From the NCBI GenBank assembly GCA_963749115.1, contig CAVVLP010000002.1, forward strand, positions 186,001-250,000: 64,000 bases of DNA. The letters run 5' to 3'. A model generated the notes under the pieces. It ran no database searches, was not told where the DNA came from, and saw only the letters and a program-made list of their open reading frames with translations. This DNA comes from SZUA-36 sp963749115. GTDB lineage: Bacteria; Pseudomonadota; Gammaproteobacteria; Xanthomonadales; SZUA-36. This document shows, one piece after another, positions 46,144 through 55,668 of this stretch. How positions within the stretch are numbered: the first letter of the stretch is position 1; the number at the start of each line of letters is the position of its first letter. Both the position numbers and the translations under genes were made by a program.

Positions 46144-47307
46144 ATGGCCACACTGAATCCCACCGATTTATTCGATGTCCGAAGCCTGCTGACCGAAGAA
46201 GAGCAGATGATCCAGGACACCGTTGCCCGCTTTGTTGATGAGCGCGCCTTACCGTTGATGGCAGATGCCTTTGACAAGGCGCAATTTCCAATGGAACTGA
46301 TACCGGAGATGGCCGATCTGGGTCTGTTGGGGTCAAGCATCGAGGGTTATGGCTGCGCGGGTCTGAATGGTGTGTCCTACGGGTTGATCTGCCAGGAGCT
46401 TGAGCGTGGTGATTCCGGTCTGCGCAGCTTTGCATCGGTTCAATCGAGCCTGTGTATGCATCCGATTTATGCTTACGGTTCCGAGGAGCAGAAGCAACGC
46501 TGGTTGCCGGACATGGCGGCAGGCAAGGTCATTGGTTGTTTTGGACTGACCGAGGCGCATGGCGGTTCGGATCCAGCCAATATGAAAACCAATGCCCGGC
46601 GCGATGGCGATGACTGGATCATCAATGGTTCAAAAATGTGGATCACCAATGGCAATATCGCCGATATCGCGATTGTCTGGGCGAACACAGAAGACGGGAT
46701 CATGGGCTTCGTGCTTGAAAAGGGTATGCCCGGTTTTGATGCGCAGGAAATTCACGGCAAGATGTCATTGAGGGCATCGGTAACATCCGGTCTGTTTTTT
46801 GACAATGTGCGTGTTCCTGAGGCCAATCGTTTACCCAATGTCGTCGGTTTGAAAGGCCCGCTGGGTTGCCTGACACAGGCGCGTTACGGTATTACCTGGG
46901 GTCCAATAGGTGCCGCCATTGCCTGTCTGACAGAAGCAGTGGATTACACCGCTGACCGTAAACTATTCGGCCGGCCGTTGGCCGCCAACCAGGCCATCCA
47001 GATTCGTCTTGCCGATATGGCACGCAGAATTACCACTGCTCAATTATTATCACTACAGCTTGGCCGTCTTAAAGATTCAGGCAAGATGGCACCGACACAG
47101 GTCAGCCTGGCGAAGTGGAATAATGTACGAATGGCCCTCGATATTGCCCGTGATTGCAGGGACATACTCGGTGGTGCCGGAATCACGGTGGAACATGTTG
47201 CCATTCGTCACATGCTTAACCTGGAGAGTGTAATTACCTATGAAGGCACTGAAACCGTTCACCAGTTGGTGATTGGCAGAGAGCTGACGGGTATCAACGC
47301 ATTCTGA
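46144..47307 (+). CDS. gcdH: Glutaryl-CoA dehydrogenase
   Basis: 387 residues from ATG 46144, chosen for its GGAG ribosome binding site and MATLNPTDLFDVRSLLTEEE; a longer reading from 46072 is unconserved. Acyl-CoA dehydrogenase fold with GCFGLTEAHGGSDPANM (FAD site), WITNGNIADIAIVWA, and the catalytic Glu in ITYEGTETVHQLVIGRE. The GITWGPIGAA stretch and the overall sequence are typical of GcdH, which oxidises and decarboxylates glutaryl-CoA to crotonyl-CoA in lysine and tryptophan breakdown. An ALDH7 enzyme of the same pathway lies 2 kb away. Confidence 0.92.
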   Translation: MATLNPTDLFDVRSLLTEEEQMIQDTVARFVDERALPLMADAFDKAQFPMELIPEMADLGLLGSSIEGYGCAGLNGVSYGLICQELERGDSGLRSFASVQSSLCMHPIYAYGSEEQKQRWLPDMAAGKVIGCFGLTEAHGGSDPANMKTNARRDGDDWIINGSKMWITNGNIADIAIVWANTEDGIMGFVLEKGMPGFDAQEIHGKMSLRASVTSGLFFDNVRVPEANRLPNVVGLKGPLGCLTQARYGITWGPIGAAIACLTEAVDYTADRKLFGRPLAANQAIQIRLADMARRITTAQLLSLQLGRLKDSGKMAPTQVSLAKWNNVRMALDIARDCRDILGGAGITVEHVAIRHMLNLESVITYEGTETVHQLVIGRELTGINAF

Positions 47308-47334
47308 TGACAGGGCGTGTGTTGACTGAACTGC

Positions 47335-48354
47335 TTATGGCTTGATAATTAGCGGTTCAGGCTGCAATTCAATACCAAAGCGATCCTGGACCGACCCGCG
47401 AATGGCGTTGGCGAGCGTAAGTATTTCGCGTCCTGTTGCATTGTCTTTGTTTATCAGCACAAGCGCATGCTGGTCCGAAACCGCGGCTCTACCCAGTGAA
47501 CGGCCTTTCCAGCCACAGTGCTCAATCAGCCATGCCGCGCTGAGCTTGGCTTTATCACCCGCAGAATAGACAGGTAAGCCCGTAAATTCTTTTTCCAGCA
47601 AATCCGCAGTTTCGCGGCTAACCACCGGGTTTTTGAAGAAACTACCTGAGTTGCCAATGACATTCGGATCGGGAAGTTTGCGCCGGCGGATGCGTATGAC
47701 CGCTTCACTGACCTGTTTGGCGGTGGGGGTATTCATACCCATCGACAAGAGCTCTTCGAGCAGACCCTTGTAAGCCAGCTTTGGAATGAATTTGCGTCGT
47801 AAACGTAAACGGATACCGGTAATCAGGTGTTTCCCGGCATCCTCTGATTTGAAGCGGCTGTTACGATAATCAAGATGACAGTCCCGTTGATTGAATACAC
47901 GGGCTTGCCCGCTTTTTAGATCGAGTGCTTGCACCGAGTCGAGTACGTCCGCCAGTTCCACACCATAGGCGCCGATGTTTTGCATCGGCGCGGCACCGAC
48001 CAAGCCGGGGATCAGGGAAAGGTTTTCAATACCTGATAAGCCCTGGTCCAGGGACCATAAAACCAGTTGGTGCCAGTTTTCCCCGGCGCGCGCCTCCAGC
48101 AGGACTTCATCATCGGAATCTTCAACAATTTTTTTTCCGGTAACCCGGTTCAGTATTACGGTACCTTCAACGTCACCGGCAAACAGGATATTGCTGCCAC
48201 CACCGAGTATGAGATCGCGTTGGGCATCAAAACGGTATTCCGAAATGAACGTTTTTAAATCGTCTTCACATTCAAGTTCGAGTAACTGGCTGGCACGTGC
48301 CTCGACCGAGAAGCTATTGAGATGTTTTAACGAAGCGTCAGGTATTCGCTTCAT
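47335..48354 (-). CDS. murB: UDP-N-acetylenolpyruvoylglucosamine reductase
   Basis: 339 residues (E. coli 342), type I MurB. FAD-binding LGGGSNILFAGD, IPGLVGAAPMQNIGAYG and YRNSRFK; the catalytic serine in GNSGSFFKNP; the Glu near the C-terminus in LQPEP. It reduces the enolpyruvyl group to form UDP-MurNAc. Its start overlaps the pyrD stop by 4 bp. Confidence 0.96.
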   Translation of the reverse strand: MKRIPDASLKHLNSFSVEARASQLLELECEDDLKTFISEYRFDAQRDLILGGGSNILFAGDVEGTVILNRVTGKKIVEDSDDEVLLEARAGENWHQLVLWSLDQGLSGIENLSLIPGLVGAAPMQNIGAYGVELADVLDSVQALDLKSGQARVFNQRDCHLDYRNSRFKSEDAGKHLITGIRLRLRRKFIPKLAYKGLLEELLSMGMNTPTAKQVSEAVIRIRRRKLPDPNVIGNSGSFFKNPVVSRETADLLEKEFTGLPVYSAGDKAKLSAAWLIEHCGWKGRSLGRAAVSDQHALVLINKDNATGREILTLANAIRGSVQDRFGIELQPEPLIIKP

Positions 48355-49379
48355 ACGGTACTTTGTGCTTCTATGGCTTTCAGGCAGTCCCCAACCAGGT
48401 CTGGTCCCTTATACACAAACCCGGTGTAAAACTGTACCAGGTCGGCACCCAGCCGTATTTTTTCAGCGGCATCTTCGCCCTCGGTGATACCGCCGGTACC
48501 TATCAATGCAATCTCAGCTGGCAGGTGCGCACGAAACTCTGCCAGTACATGGTTGGCCATATCCTTGACGGGTGCACCACTCAGACCACCTTGTTCATCT
48601 GCATGACGCATGCCCTTGATCGCATCGCGTGAAATTGTGGTGTTGGTTGCTATCAGACCATCGAATTCGTTTCGCGCCACGACTTCGGCCATGCCCGGTA
48701 TCTGTTCATCTTCGAGGTCGGGTGCTACTTTGACCACCAGCGGAACCCGTCTATGAAACTCATCGGTCAATTCCAGTCTTTTATTGTTCAATGCGGCCAG
48801 CAAGGAATTGAGTTGTTCCACATCCTGCAGGTCACGTAAGCCACGGGTGTTTGGTGAGGATATGTTGATCGTGATGTAGTCCGCATACGGGTACACCTTT
48901 TCAAGACAGGTAATATAGTCGTCGGCAGCCTTGTCATTTGGCGTATCAAAATTTTTACCGATATTGATACCGAGTATACCCTTGAACCGGCGTTTCATTA
49001 CCTGCCGTACCAGGTAATCGACACCCTTGTTATTGAAGCCAAGGCGGTTGATCATGCCAGTGGCTTTTTCAATGCGAAATATTCGTGGCTTCGGATTGCC
49101 TGGTTGTGGACGCGGCGTGACCGTACCCACTTCTATGAATCCGAAACCGAGACTGCCAAGTGCGTCGATGTACTCACCGTTCTTGTCCATACCCGCGGCC
49201 ATACCCACGGGATTCGGAAATTGTAAACCCATCACCGTGACCGGCAGGCTGCGGGTTCTGCAGAGCAGATGGGTGGCGCCCACACCGTGACCCAGACGCA
49301 GACCCTCCAGGGCGAGTCCGTGGGCGGTCTCCGGATCCGCTATGAAGAGTGCTTTGCGGACCAGGGAATACATGCGCAA
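48351..49379 (-). CDS. pyrD: Dihydroorotate dehydrogenase (quinone), class 2
   Basis: 342 residues. N-terminal membrane-associating helices (MRMYSLVRKALFIADPETAH), GLQFPNPVGMAAGMDKNGEY, then the class-2 catalytic serine in INISSPNTRGLRDLQ. GTGGITEGEDAAEKIRLGA is the phosphate-binding end of the barrel. It oxidises dihydroorotate with quinone at the inner membrane. Coupled to murB by a 4-bp overlap. Confidence 0.97.
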   Translation of the reverse strand: MRMYSLVRKALFIADPETAHGLALEGLRLGHGVGATHLLCRTRSLPVTVMGLQFPNPVGMAAGMDKNGEYIDALGSLGFGFIEVGTVTPRPQPGNPKPRIFRIEKATGMINRLGFNNKGVDYLVRQVMKRRFKGILGINIGKNFDTPNDKAADDYITCLEKVYPYADYITINISSPNTRGLRDLQDVEQLNSLLAALNNKRLELTDEFHRRVPLVVKVAPDLEDEQIPGMAEVVARNEFDGLIATNTTISRDAIKGMRHADEQGGLSGAPVKDMANHVLAEFRAHLPAEIALIGTGGITEGEDAAEKIRLGADLVQFYTGFVYKGPDLVGDCLKAIEAQSTV

Positions 49380-49396
49380 GTCACCTTTATGCAGGG

Positions 49397-50914
49397 TTAC
49401 AGGTCAAACTTGATACCCTGTGCCAGCGGCAGGTCGGTACCCCAGTTGATGGTATTGGTCTGACGGCGCATATAGACCTTCCATGAATCTGAGCCGGACT
49501 CCCGGCCACCACCGGTATCCTTTTCGCCACCAAAAGCGCCACCGATTTCCGCACCGGAGGTGCCGATATTGACGTTGGCAATACCGCAATCAGAACCGAT
49601 CGCTGACAGGAAACGCTCGGCATTACGCACGTTCATGGTGAATATGGCTGAGGAAAGCCCCTGGGGCACACCGTTGTGAATGGCAATGGCGTCTTCAAGG
49701 TCACTGAACGGGATGACATAAAGAATCGGTGCAAAGGTTTCATCCTGCACGATCTGCCATTCGTTCCTGGCAAGAATGATGGTGGGCTCAACGAAAAAAC
49801 CTGGACGGTCCAGTCGTTTGCCACCCGTGAGAATCGTGCCGCCTTCACTTACAGCCGAGGCGATCGCTGCCTCATAGTAAGCAACCGCAGACTCATCAGT
49901 GAGCGGTCCCATGAGCGTTTTTGGGTCAAGCGGGTCGCCAATGGTTACTTGTTTGTATGCATTGACCAGTGCGTCAGTGACACGCTCCAGGATAGATTCA
50001 TGGACAATCAAACGGCGGGTGGATGTGCAACGTTGTCCCGCTGTACCGACAGCTCCGAACACGATACCGGGGATACACATTTCCAGGTCAGCCGTTTCAT
50101 CCATGATGATGGCGTTATTGCCACCCAGTTCCAGCAAGCTGCGACCCAGGCGGGCAGCGACCTTTGCACCGACCTGGCGGCCGATATTGGTGGAGCCTGT
50201 AAATGAAATCAGGTTGACGCGCTTGTCATTGACAAAGCGTTCGGCCAGATCATGACCGTCTTCAATAAAGCTTGTAAAGATCGAAGGATAGCCACCCTCT
50301 GCCAGTGCAGCATTGCAGATGTTTTGCACGGCAACACAGCACAAAATACCACTATGAGCGGGTTTCCAGATGGTGGTATTACCACAGATAGCAGCAAGAA
50401 AAGCATTCCACGCCCATACGGCAACCGGGAAATTAAACGCCGAAATCACGCCCACCAAACCAAGCGGATGCCACTGTTCGTACATACGGTGCATCGGACG
50501 TTCAGAATGCATGGTATAGCCATACAGCATACGTGACTGACCGACTGCAAAATCACCAATATCGATCATTTCCTGCACTTCACCGTCACCTTCAGCCTTG
50601 ATCTTGCCCATCTCAAGACTGACCAGGCTACCCAGCGCGTCTTTATGTCGGCGCAAAGCCTCAGTGCATAAACGAATAGCGTTACCGCGTTCCGGTGCCG
50701 GTACCTGTCGCCAGTCTTTAAAAACTTCTTCTGAGCGCTTTATCAGTTTTTCATAATCTTCTGCAGAGGCACCGTACACACGCCCTATCACTTCACCTGT
50801 TGAGGGATTGATAGATTCTTTAACACCAGCATCCGTTGTGGTTGACCATTCACCATTGCCAAGATAGGCGCCGGGATTTAAATCTTTTATACCCAGGGAT
50901 TTGAGGAATTCCAT
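49397..50914 (-). CDS. ALDH7-type aldehyde dehydrogenase (alpha-aminoadipic semialdehyde/P6C dehydrogenase)
   Basis: 505 residues from MEFLKSLGIKDLNPG; the upstream in-frame ATG (50974) adds an unlikely 20-residue leader. It has SAFNFPVAVWAWNAF, FTGSTNIGRQV (NAD site), LLELGGNNAII with the general-base Glu, and the nucleophile Cys in GQRCTSTRRL. GAFGGEKDTGGGRESGSDSW near the end is characteristic of antiquitin/AmaB-like ALDH7. It would oxidise piperideine-6-carboxylate to 2-aminoadipate in lysine breakdown. It lies 17 nt upstream of pyrD on the same strand. Confidence 0.88.
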   Translation of the reverse strand: MEFLKSLGIKDLNPGAYLGNGEWSTTTDAGVKESINPSTGEVIGRVYGASAEDYEKLIKRSEEVFKDWRQVPAPERGNAIRLCTEALRRHKDALGSLVSLEMGKIKAEGDGEVQEMIDIGDFAVGQSRMLYGYTMHSERPMHRMYEQWHPLGLVGVISAFNFPVAVWAWNAFLAAICGNTTIWKPAHSGILCCVAVQNICNAALAEGGYPSIFTSFIEDGHDLAERFVNDKRVNLISFTGSTNIGRQVGAKVAARLGRSLLELGGNNAIIMDETADLEMCIPGIVFGAVGTAGQRCTSTRRLIVHESILERVTDALVNAYKQVTIGDPLDPKTLMGPLTDESAVAYYEAAIASAVSEGGTILTGGKRLDRPGFFVEPTIILARNEWQIVQDETFAPILYVIPFSDLEDAIAIHNGVPQGLSSAIFTMNVRNAERFLSAIGSDCGIANVNIGTSGAEIGGAFGGEKDTGGGRESGSDSWKVYMRRQTNTINWGTDLPLAQGIKFDL

Positions 50915-51299
50915 ATTGCTATCTGCCTTTTCGGTATTGAACCGGTGCTTGTCGATATACTTACACCAATTCATTAATTAATCATGATTGAACCCGGTAT
51001 TATCGCATTGCGCCGATCGAGATGCACATAGCTGATCGCCAGACGTAGCAATTTAACCCACGCAATCCACAAATTTTTGAGTGACCGGGAACCACCTGCC
51101 AAAGAACAGGTCATAGCGGGCAATAAATTGGCAACTCAGGATTGAATTTAGTCATGCTATGCTCAACTTTAGAGGGAAAGGGCGCATGATAACGCTCCAG
51201 TCGGCTAAAATAATTAAACCAGGTACATTACCTGCGGTTCCATCACTGGCAACGCCGCTCAGTGTGGGGCCGGTAAAAACACGTGGAGTGCAGGGCGGA
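50915..51299. other. Divergent intergenic region before rpoE
   Basis: 385 bp without a gene. On the plus strand GGAACC (51088-51093), a 17-nt gap and TCATA (51111-51115) weakly resemble a sigma-E promoter, which would fit rpoE autoregulation. ACCTG-N9-CAGGT lies inside the spacer. An in-frame extension of rpoE up to 51159 exists but is not conserved. Confidence 0.35.
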
Positions 51300-51896
51300 G
51301 TGAGTGAAGCCAACGTCGATCAATTACTGGTAGAACGGGTACAAAAAGGTGACAAGCGCGCCTTTGACCTGTTGATTCAGAAATATCAGCACCGCATTGT
51401 CAGCCTGGTATCGCGTTATGTGTCCGATCCATCAGAAGCACAGGATGTTGCACAGGAAGCATTTATAAAGGCCTACCGCGCCATCAAGAGGTTTCGGGGC
51501 GATAGCGCTTTTTATACCTGGTTGTATCGCATTGCCATCAATACAGCCAAAAACTGGATCGTTGCGAAGAACCGGCGCCCGCCAAACAGTGATATCGACG
51601 CAGTTGATGCAGAGCAATACGCGATAGGCAGCCGGCTTAAAGAAACCAGCACACCCGAAAGCGAGTTACTGCGGGATGAAATTGAACGCACGGTGTTTGA
51701 AACCATTGCCAACCTTCCTGAAGATTTGCGCACCGCCATCATGCTCAGGGAGATGGACGGTATGTCCTATGAAGAAATCGCGGTCACCATGGAATGTCCG
51801 ATCGGTACCGTTCGCTCGAGAATATTCAGGGCACGGGAAGCGATCGATGAGAAACTAAAACCCCTAATTGGTGGTCACACTAACAGTGGGGAATAA
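51300..51896 (+). CDS. rpoE: RNA polymerase sigma-E (AlgU/RpoE)
   Basis: 198 residues if started at GTG 51300 (SEANVDQLLVERVQKGDKRA), matching E. coli MSEQLTDQVLVERVQKGD; longer starts add an unconserved proline-rich leader. Region 2 has QDVAQEAFIKAYRAIKRFRG and AFYTWLYRIAINTAKN, and region 4 has EDLRTAIMLREMDGMSYEEI. It drives the envelope stress response and is held at the membrane by RseA, the next gene. Confidence 0.94.
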   Translation: MSEANVDQLLVERVQKGDKRAFDLLIQKYQHRIVSLVSRYVSDPSEAQDVAQEAFIKAYRAIKRFRGDSAFYTWLYRIAINTAKNWIVAKNRRPPNSDIDAVDAEQYAIGSRLKETSTPESELLRDEIERTVFETIANLPEDLRTAIMLREMDGMSYEEIAVTMECPIGTVRSRIFRAREAIDEKLKPLIGGHTNSGE

Positions 51897-51941
51897 TTTG
51901 TTGATATCTGAAATTGGTATCAGGCACAGGTAGTAGAGTAA

Positions 51942-52583
51942 ATGAGTAAGGAATCTTTAGAACATCTTTCCAGCTTAATGGATGGTGAGCTGTCGCGTGA
52001 CGCCGGCTTGTTCCTGACACGCAGACTGTTTTCTGACGAAGCAATGTGCGAAAAATGGGAACGTTATCACCTGATTCGTGATTGCATCCGTCAGCCCGGC
52101 AGCAAGCAGGTTGTCACCGGTCTAAGTGTAAAAATGAGCTCATCCCTGGATGCTGAAGAGGTGCCAACGGTATCCGCCTGGCGCAGTAAACGTTGGTTAA
52201 AACCGGTATCCGGTCTAGCCATTGCTGCCAGTGTTGCATTAGTGGCTATCGTGATCACCGCGCCGCAACCGGGTCAGGCCCCGGGAGATGCTGATACTGC
52301 GCTGGTGGCACCATCCAATCAGCCGTTTGTCAGTCCCAATGCCCTGGCTCGCTCACCGGCTTCACAGGCGGTCAGTTATGCACCGGCTCAGCATGCTAAT
52401 TCGAATCGACTCAACGCCTATTTGCTTCGTCATAACCAGATGGCCAGAACGGCAGGTAGACAGGGTTTTGTTTCTTTTGTACCTATCGTCGCCACTCCCG
52501 TGAATTCTGTTGTAGAAGATTCCGAAGCCAATCCGGAATCTGCTCAATCCGGTTCCGGACTGGAAACTGACAAAAATAAATGA
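51942..52583 (+). CDS. rseA: Anti-sigma-E factor RseA/MucA
   Basis: 213 residues. The N-terminal sigma-binding domain MSKESLEHLSSLMDGELSRD and KWERYHLIRDCIR fits RseA/MucA. One membrane segment (SGLAIAASVALVAIVITA, ~90-107) is followed by a periplasmic tail rich in S, P and A, the target of DegS-type cleavage. Its stop overlaps rseB by 4 bp. Confidence 0.92.
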   Translation: MSKESLEHLSSLMDGELSRDAGLFLTRRLFSDEAMCEKWERYHLIRDCIRQPGSKQVVTGLSVKMSSSLDAEEVPTVSAWRSKRWLKPVSGLAIAASVALVAIVITAPQPGQAPGDADTALVAPSNQPFVSPNALARSPASQAVSYAPAQHANSNRLNAYLLRHNQMARTAGRQGFVSFVPIVATPVNSVVEDSEANPESAQSGSGLETDKNK

Positions 52584-53560
52584 AAGTTTTACCATGTAAG
52601 GCCCTGTTGCTCCTGATTTCGATCGGCGTCAGCACAATGGCCATGGCCGGGGACTCCGAAAAGGCCCGTGACTGGTTGGAACGTATGACCGCAGCCTTGA
52701 GCCAGATGAGTTACCAGGGAACCTTTGTATATGTTCGTGATGGTGCTGTTGAAACCATGCGGATTACTCATGTGACCGACGAAACCGGTGTACGTGAGCG
52801 CTTGTACTCGATCAGCGGTCCGCGCAGGGAGGTCATTCGAGACAGGAAAGGTGTGCGTTGTGTCCTGCAGGATTCGGCATCCGTCGTGAAAGACGAGGTC
52901 ATAGCCAGTTCCTATTTTCCAGAACTTCCTTTATCGATAATTGATAGTGAAACCAGTGGTTATCGTTTGGAGACCGGTGGTGAGGCGAGGATTGCCGGCC
53001 ATACTGCCCGGCGCGTAACAATTTCACCCGAAGACAATTTTCGATACGGTTATGATTTCTGGCTTGAGGAACAAACCGGCTTGTTATTGAAGTGGGTATT
53101 GTTCGACGCTGAACACAAACCGATAGCCAAACTGATGTTCACGGATTTCGCATTGGGTTCTGCAGTTAACCTCGATGAGCTTGAATCAAACTCACGAGCA
53201 GAAGATTTTGTTGAAATGAAGACTTTCAGTCTGCAAAACACCGTGGTTACCCACTCCAGTCCACGTTGGCAACCGGCTAAATTGCCGCCGGGTTTTCAGC
53301 TGACCTCACACAATCATGAGACCGGTGCAGAAGGTGTCTACGAACATATGGTATATAGCGATGGTCTGGCCGCGGTATCGGTTTATATTGAGCAACAGGG
53401 GGTTGAATCTACGGTTAATTCCGGTGTGAGTCAATTGGGTACCAACAATGCCTACACCAGGAAGCAGGATGGTTTACAGATCACTGTTATTGGTGAAGTT
53501 CCGGCAATAACTGTCAAAGCCATTGCAAATGAAATGGCACTTTCCGTCTCCTCTGATTAA
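52580..53560 (+). CDS. rseB: Sigma-E regulator RseB/MucB
   Basis: 326 residues. Signal peptide MKVLPCKALLLLISIGVSTMAMA, then the lipoprotein-carrier-like fold with LERMTAALSQMSYQGTFVYV and the MucB/RseB C-terminal domain (SPRWQPAKLPPGFQLTSHN, EHMVYSDGLAAVSVYIE). It binds RseA in the periplasm and protects it from proteolysis until lipopolysaccharide or misfolded proteins displace it. Confidence 0.94.
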   Translation: MKVLPCKALLLLISIGVSTMAMAGDSEKARDWLERMTAALSQMSYQGTFVYVRDGAVETMRITHVTDETGVRERLYSISGPRREVIRDRKGVRCVLQDSASVVKDEVIASSYFPELPLSIIDSETSGYRLETGGEARIAGHTARRVTISPEDNFRYGYDFWLEEQTGLLLKWVLFDAEHKPIAKLMFTDFALGSAVNLDELESNSRAEDFVEMKTFSLQNTVVTHSSPRWQPAKLPPGFQLTSHNHETGAEGVYEHMVYSDGLAAVSVYIEQQGVESTVNSGVSQLGTNNAYTRKQDGLQITVIGEVPAITVKAIANEMALSVSSD

Positions 53561-53577
53561 CAGGCTCCATAACAGGC

Positions 53578-54081
53578 ATGATTGAACAGAACGTGCAGGT
53601 TTTGCGTTGTGAAAACGAACGCATATGGGTACGTATGGGTACGCAATCCGGTTGTACAGCTTGCGACAATGGAAAGGGTTGTGGTGCAGGCCTTTTCGCC
53701 AAATTGGTACAACGTAAACCCGTCATTTTGGAACTGGCGCGGAATGACATGAAGGTAAAGGCAGGCCAAATGCTGACCCTTGCTTTTCCAGAGCAGGTAT
53801 ACATGAAACTGGTCTTTGCCTCTTATGGTTGGCCGTTGATAGGCGCGCTTACCGGTGCGCTCGCCGGATACAGTCTTGGTGTATGGTTACAATTCAGACC
53901 GGTGCTGATCGATGCAGTTACGCTCACCGCTGGCGTTTTGACCGCGTGGTTTGTCATGCGTTTTTTCAGGACTCGAAAAACGGTGGAGTCCATTTTTGAT
54001 ACGTTGGAAATGACGGTTTGTATTCCATCGAAAACACCCAATATGTGTACTGGTATTGTGAAAGAGACGGAACACCACTAG
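53578..54081 (+). CDS. rseC: RseC/MucC family membrane protein
   Basis: 167 residues. An N-terminal cytosolic part with a cysteine cluster (QSGCTACDNGKGCGAGLFA) is followed by two membrane segments (~80-105 and ~108-128). E. coli RseC is linked to SoxR reduction and sigma-E modulation. The four-cysteine pattern could hold an Fe-S cluster. It is in the conserved rpoE-rseABC order. Confidence 0.9.
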   Translation: MIEQNVQVLRCENERIWVRMGTQSGCTACDNGKGCGAGLFAKLVQRKPVILELARNDMKVKAGQMLTLAFPEQVYMKLVFASYGWPLIGALTGALAGYSLGVWLQFRPVLIDAVTLTAGVLTAWFVMRFFRTRKTVESIFDTLEMTVCIPSKTPNMCTGIVKETEHH

Positions 54082-54113
54082 ACCGATTTAATAGTTATTG
54101 ATTCAGGAGCACA

Positions 54114-55550
54114 ATGATGAAACAAAAAATTGCCTTACAGTTTACGGTACTGCTAATGCTGTTTATGAGTTTGCCGGTCACGGCAAAGGTGACCGGATTG
54201 CCGGATTTTACCGAGTTGGTTGAAAAAACAGGTCCTGCAGTTGTCAATATTCGAGTCACCAAGTTTGGTACCCGTGGTCAAAGGGAATCAGACCAGGCTG
54301 ACGGACAGCCTGAGAATCATCCTGAAATACCGGAGTTTTTCAGGCGCTATTTCAATGTGCCCGGTAATCCCCGCGGTGGAGAACCCGATCGCATGGGGGC
54401 CGGTTCTGGCTTCATTTACGATGCAGAGGGTTATATTTTGACCAATCATCATGTCGTTGCAGAGGCGGATGAAATCATCATTCGCATGGCGGATCGCCGC
54501 GAGTTCGAAGCAGAGATGATTGGTTCTGACGAGGCGAGTGATATTGCTGTTCTCAAGATCAGTGCGAAAGAGGATCTGCCGTTTCTGCGACTGGGTGAAT
54601 CGGAGTCTGTAAAAGCCGGCCAATGGGTTGCGGCGATCGGTTCACCATTCAATTTTGAGCAAAGCGTTACCGCAGGTATCGTCAGCGCCAAGGGCAGAAC
54701 CAACCGCGCGCAACAATACGTACCTTTTATCCAGACCGATGTTGCAATCAATCGCGGTAACTCGGGCGGACCGCTGCTCAACATGGATGGCGAAGTGATC
54801 GGTATCAATTCATGGATACTCAGCTCGAGTGGTGGTTACATCGGGCTGTCATTTTCAATTCCCGTTGAGGTTGCGGTGAGCACCGCAAAACAGCTACGTG
54901 AGACGGGAAAAGTTGAACGTGGCCTGCTGGGGGTCATCGTGGGTGCGGTTACACGCGAGATGGCTGAGGCCCTTGGGCTTGACCGGCCCGTGGGCGCGTT
55001 GGTCAATGACGTTACTGCCGATGGTTCAGCAGATCGTGCCGGTATCAAACCCGGTGATGTTATCCTGGCATTCAACGATGTGCCGGTTGAAACCTGGAAT
55101 GATTTGCCACCACTGGTCGGGGCAAACCCACCAGGTACGAAGGCCAGTGTCATGGTAAGCCGGGAAGGCAAGGAAAAAACATTCGACGTCACCCTCGATG
55201 CGCTGGATGGGGACAGTTCGACTGTTGTGGCCGACGATGACAGCAAACAAAAAGCCGAAAATGTGCTCGGCCTGGTAGTGGAAAACATCAATAGCGACCG
55301 TAGACGTGAACTTGGTGATCCCGAAGGTGGTGTTGTAATCACTGAGATAGAAAGTGATGATGCATGGCGCGCCGGCCTGAGACAGGGTGATGTGATCCTG
55401 ATGATCAATAATCAGGATGTCGAGAACCTGGATGCATTTGAAGAAATCGTGGAAAAAATAGAACCGAATCGTGCTGTGGCACTACGTGTATGGCGTAATG
55501 GTACCGCCAGTTTTATCGCATACACACCTCGCGATAAAGATGAGGGATAA
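54114..55550 (+). CDS. mucD: Periplasmic serine protease MucD (DegP/HtrA family)
   Basis: 478 residues from the first of two adjacent ATGs. Signal peptide to ~residue 24. Trypsin-like triad: H in LTNHHVVAEAD, D in ASDIAVLKI, S in INRGNSGGPLLNM. Two PDZ domains follow (AGIKPGDVILAFNDVPV and AGLRQGDVILMINNQDV). It degrades or refolds damaged periplasmic proteins and normally restrains sigma-E (AlgU) activation in pseudomonads. Last gene of the rpoE cluster. Confidence 0.95.
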   Translation: MMKQKIALQFTVLLMLFMSLPVTAKVTGLPDFTELVEKTGPAVVNIRVTKFGTRGQRESDQADGQPENHPEIPEFFRRYFNVPGNPRGGEPDRMGAGSGFIYDAEGYILTNHHVVAEADEIIIRMADRREFEAEMIGSDEASDIAVLKISAKEDLPFLRLGESESVKAGQWVAAIGSPFNFEQSVTAGIVSAKGRTNRAQQYVPFIQTDVAINRGNSGGPLLNMDGEVIGINSWILSSSGGYIGLSFSIPVEVAVSTAKQLRETGKVERGLLGVIVGAVTREMAEALGLDRPVGALVNDVTADGSADRAGIKPGDVILAFNDVPVETWNDLPPLVGANPPGTKASVMVSREGKEKTFDVTLDALDGDSSTVVADDDSKQKAENVLGLVVENINSDRRRELGDPEGGVVITEIESDDAWRAGLRQGDVILMINNQDVENLDAFEEIVEKIEPNRAVALRVWRNGTASFIAYTPRDKDEG

Positions 55551-55587
55551 CCTGTAGTCAGTTATAATTACGGGTTGGAGACAAGGA

Positions 55588-55618
55588 GGCCATTCGTTGT
55601 TTACAGCGAATGGCCTTT
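55588..55618 (+). terminator. Terminator after mucD
   Basis: GGCCATTCG (55588-55596) pairs with CGAATGGCC (55607-55615), extended by four inner pairs including one G-T, loop TTTA, then TTTGATTGTT. The T tail is modest. Confidence 0.7.
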
Positions 55619-55668
55619 GATTGTTAAGCACTTGAAACACTTATGAAGACTCACAACTGAAGCATCAT

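Noticed and set aside
54288..55408. Minus-strand frames of 111-190 codons opposite mucD
   Set aside because: They are shadows of a well-conserved protease gene with no start signals of their own.
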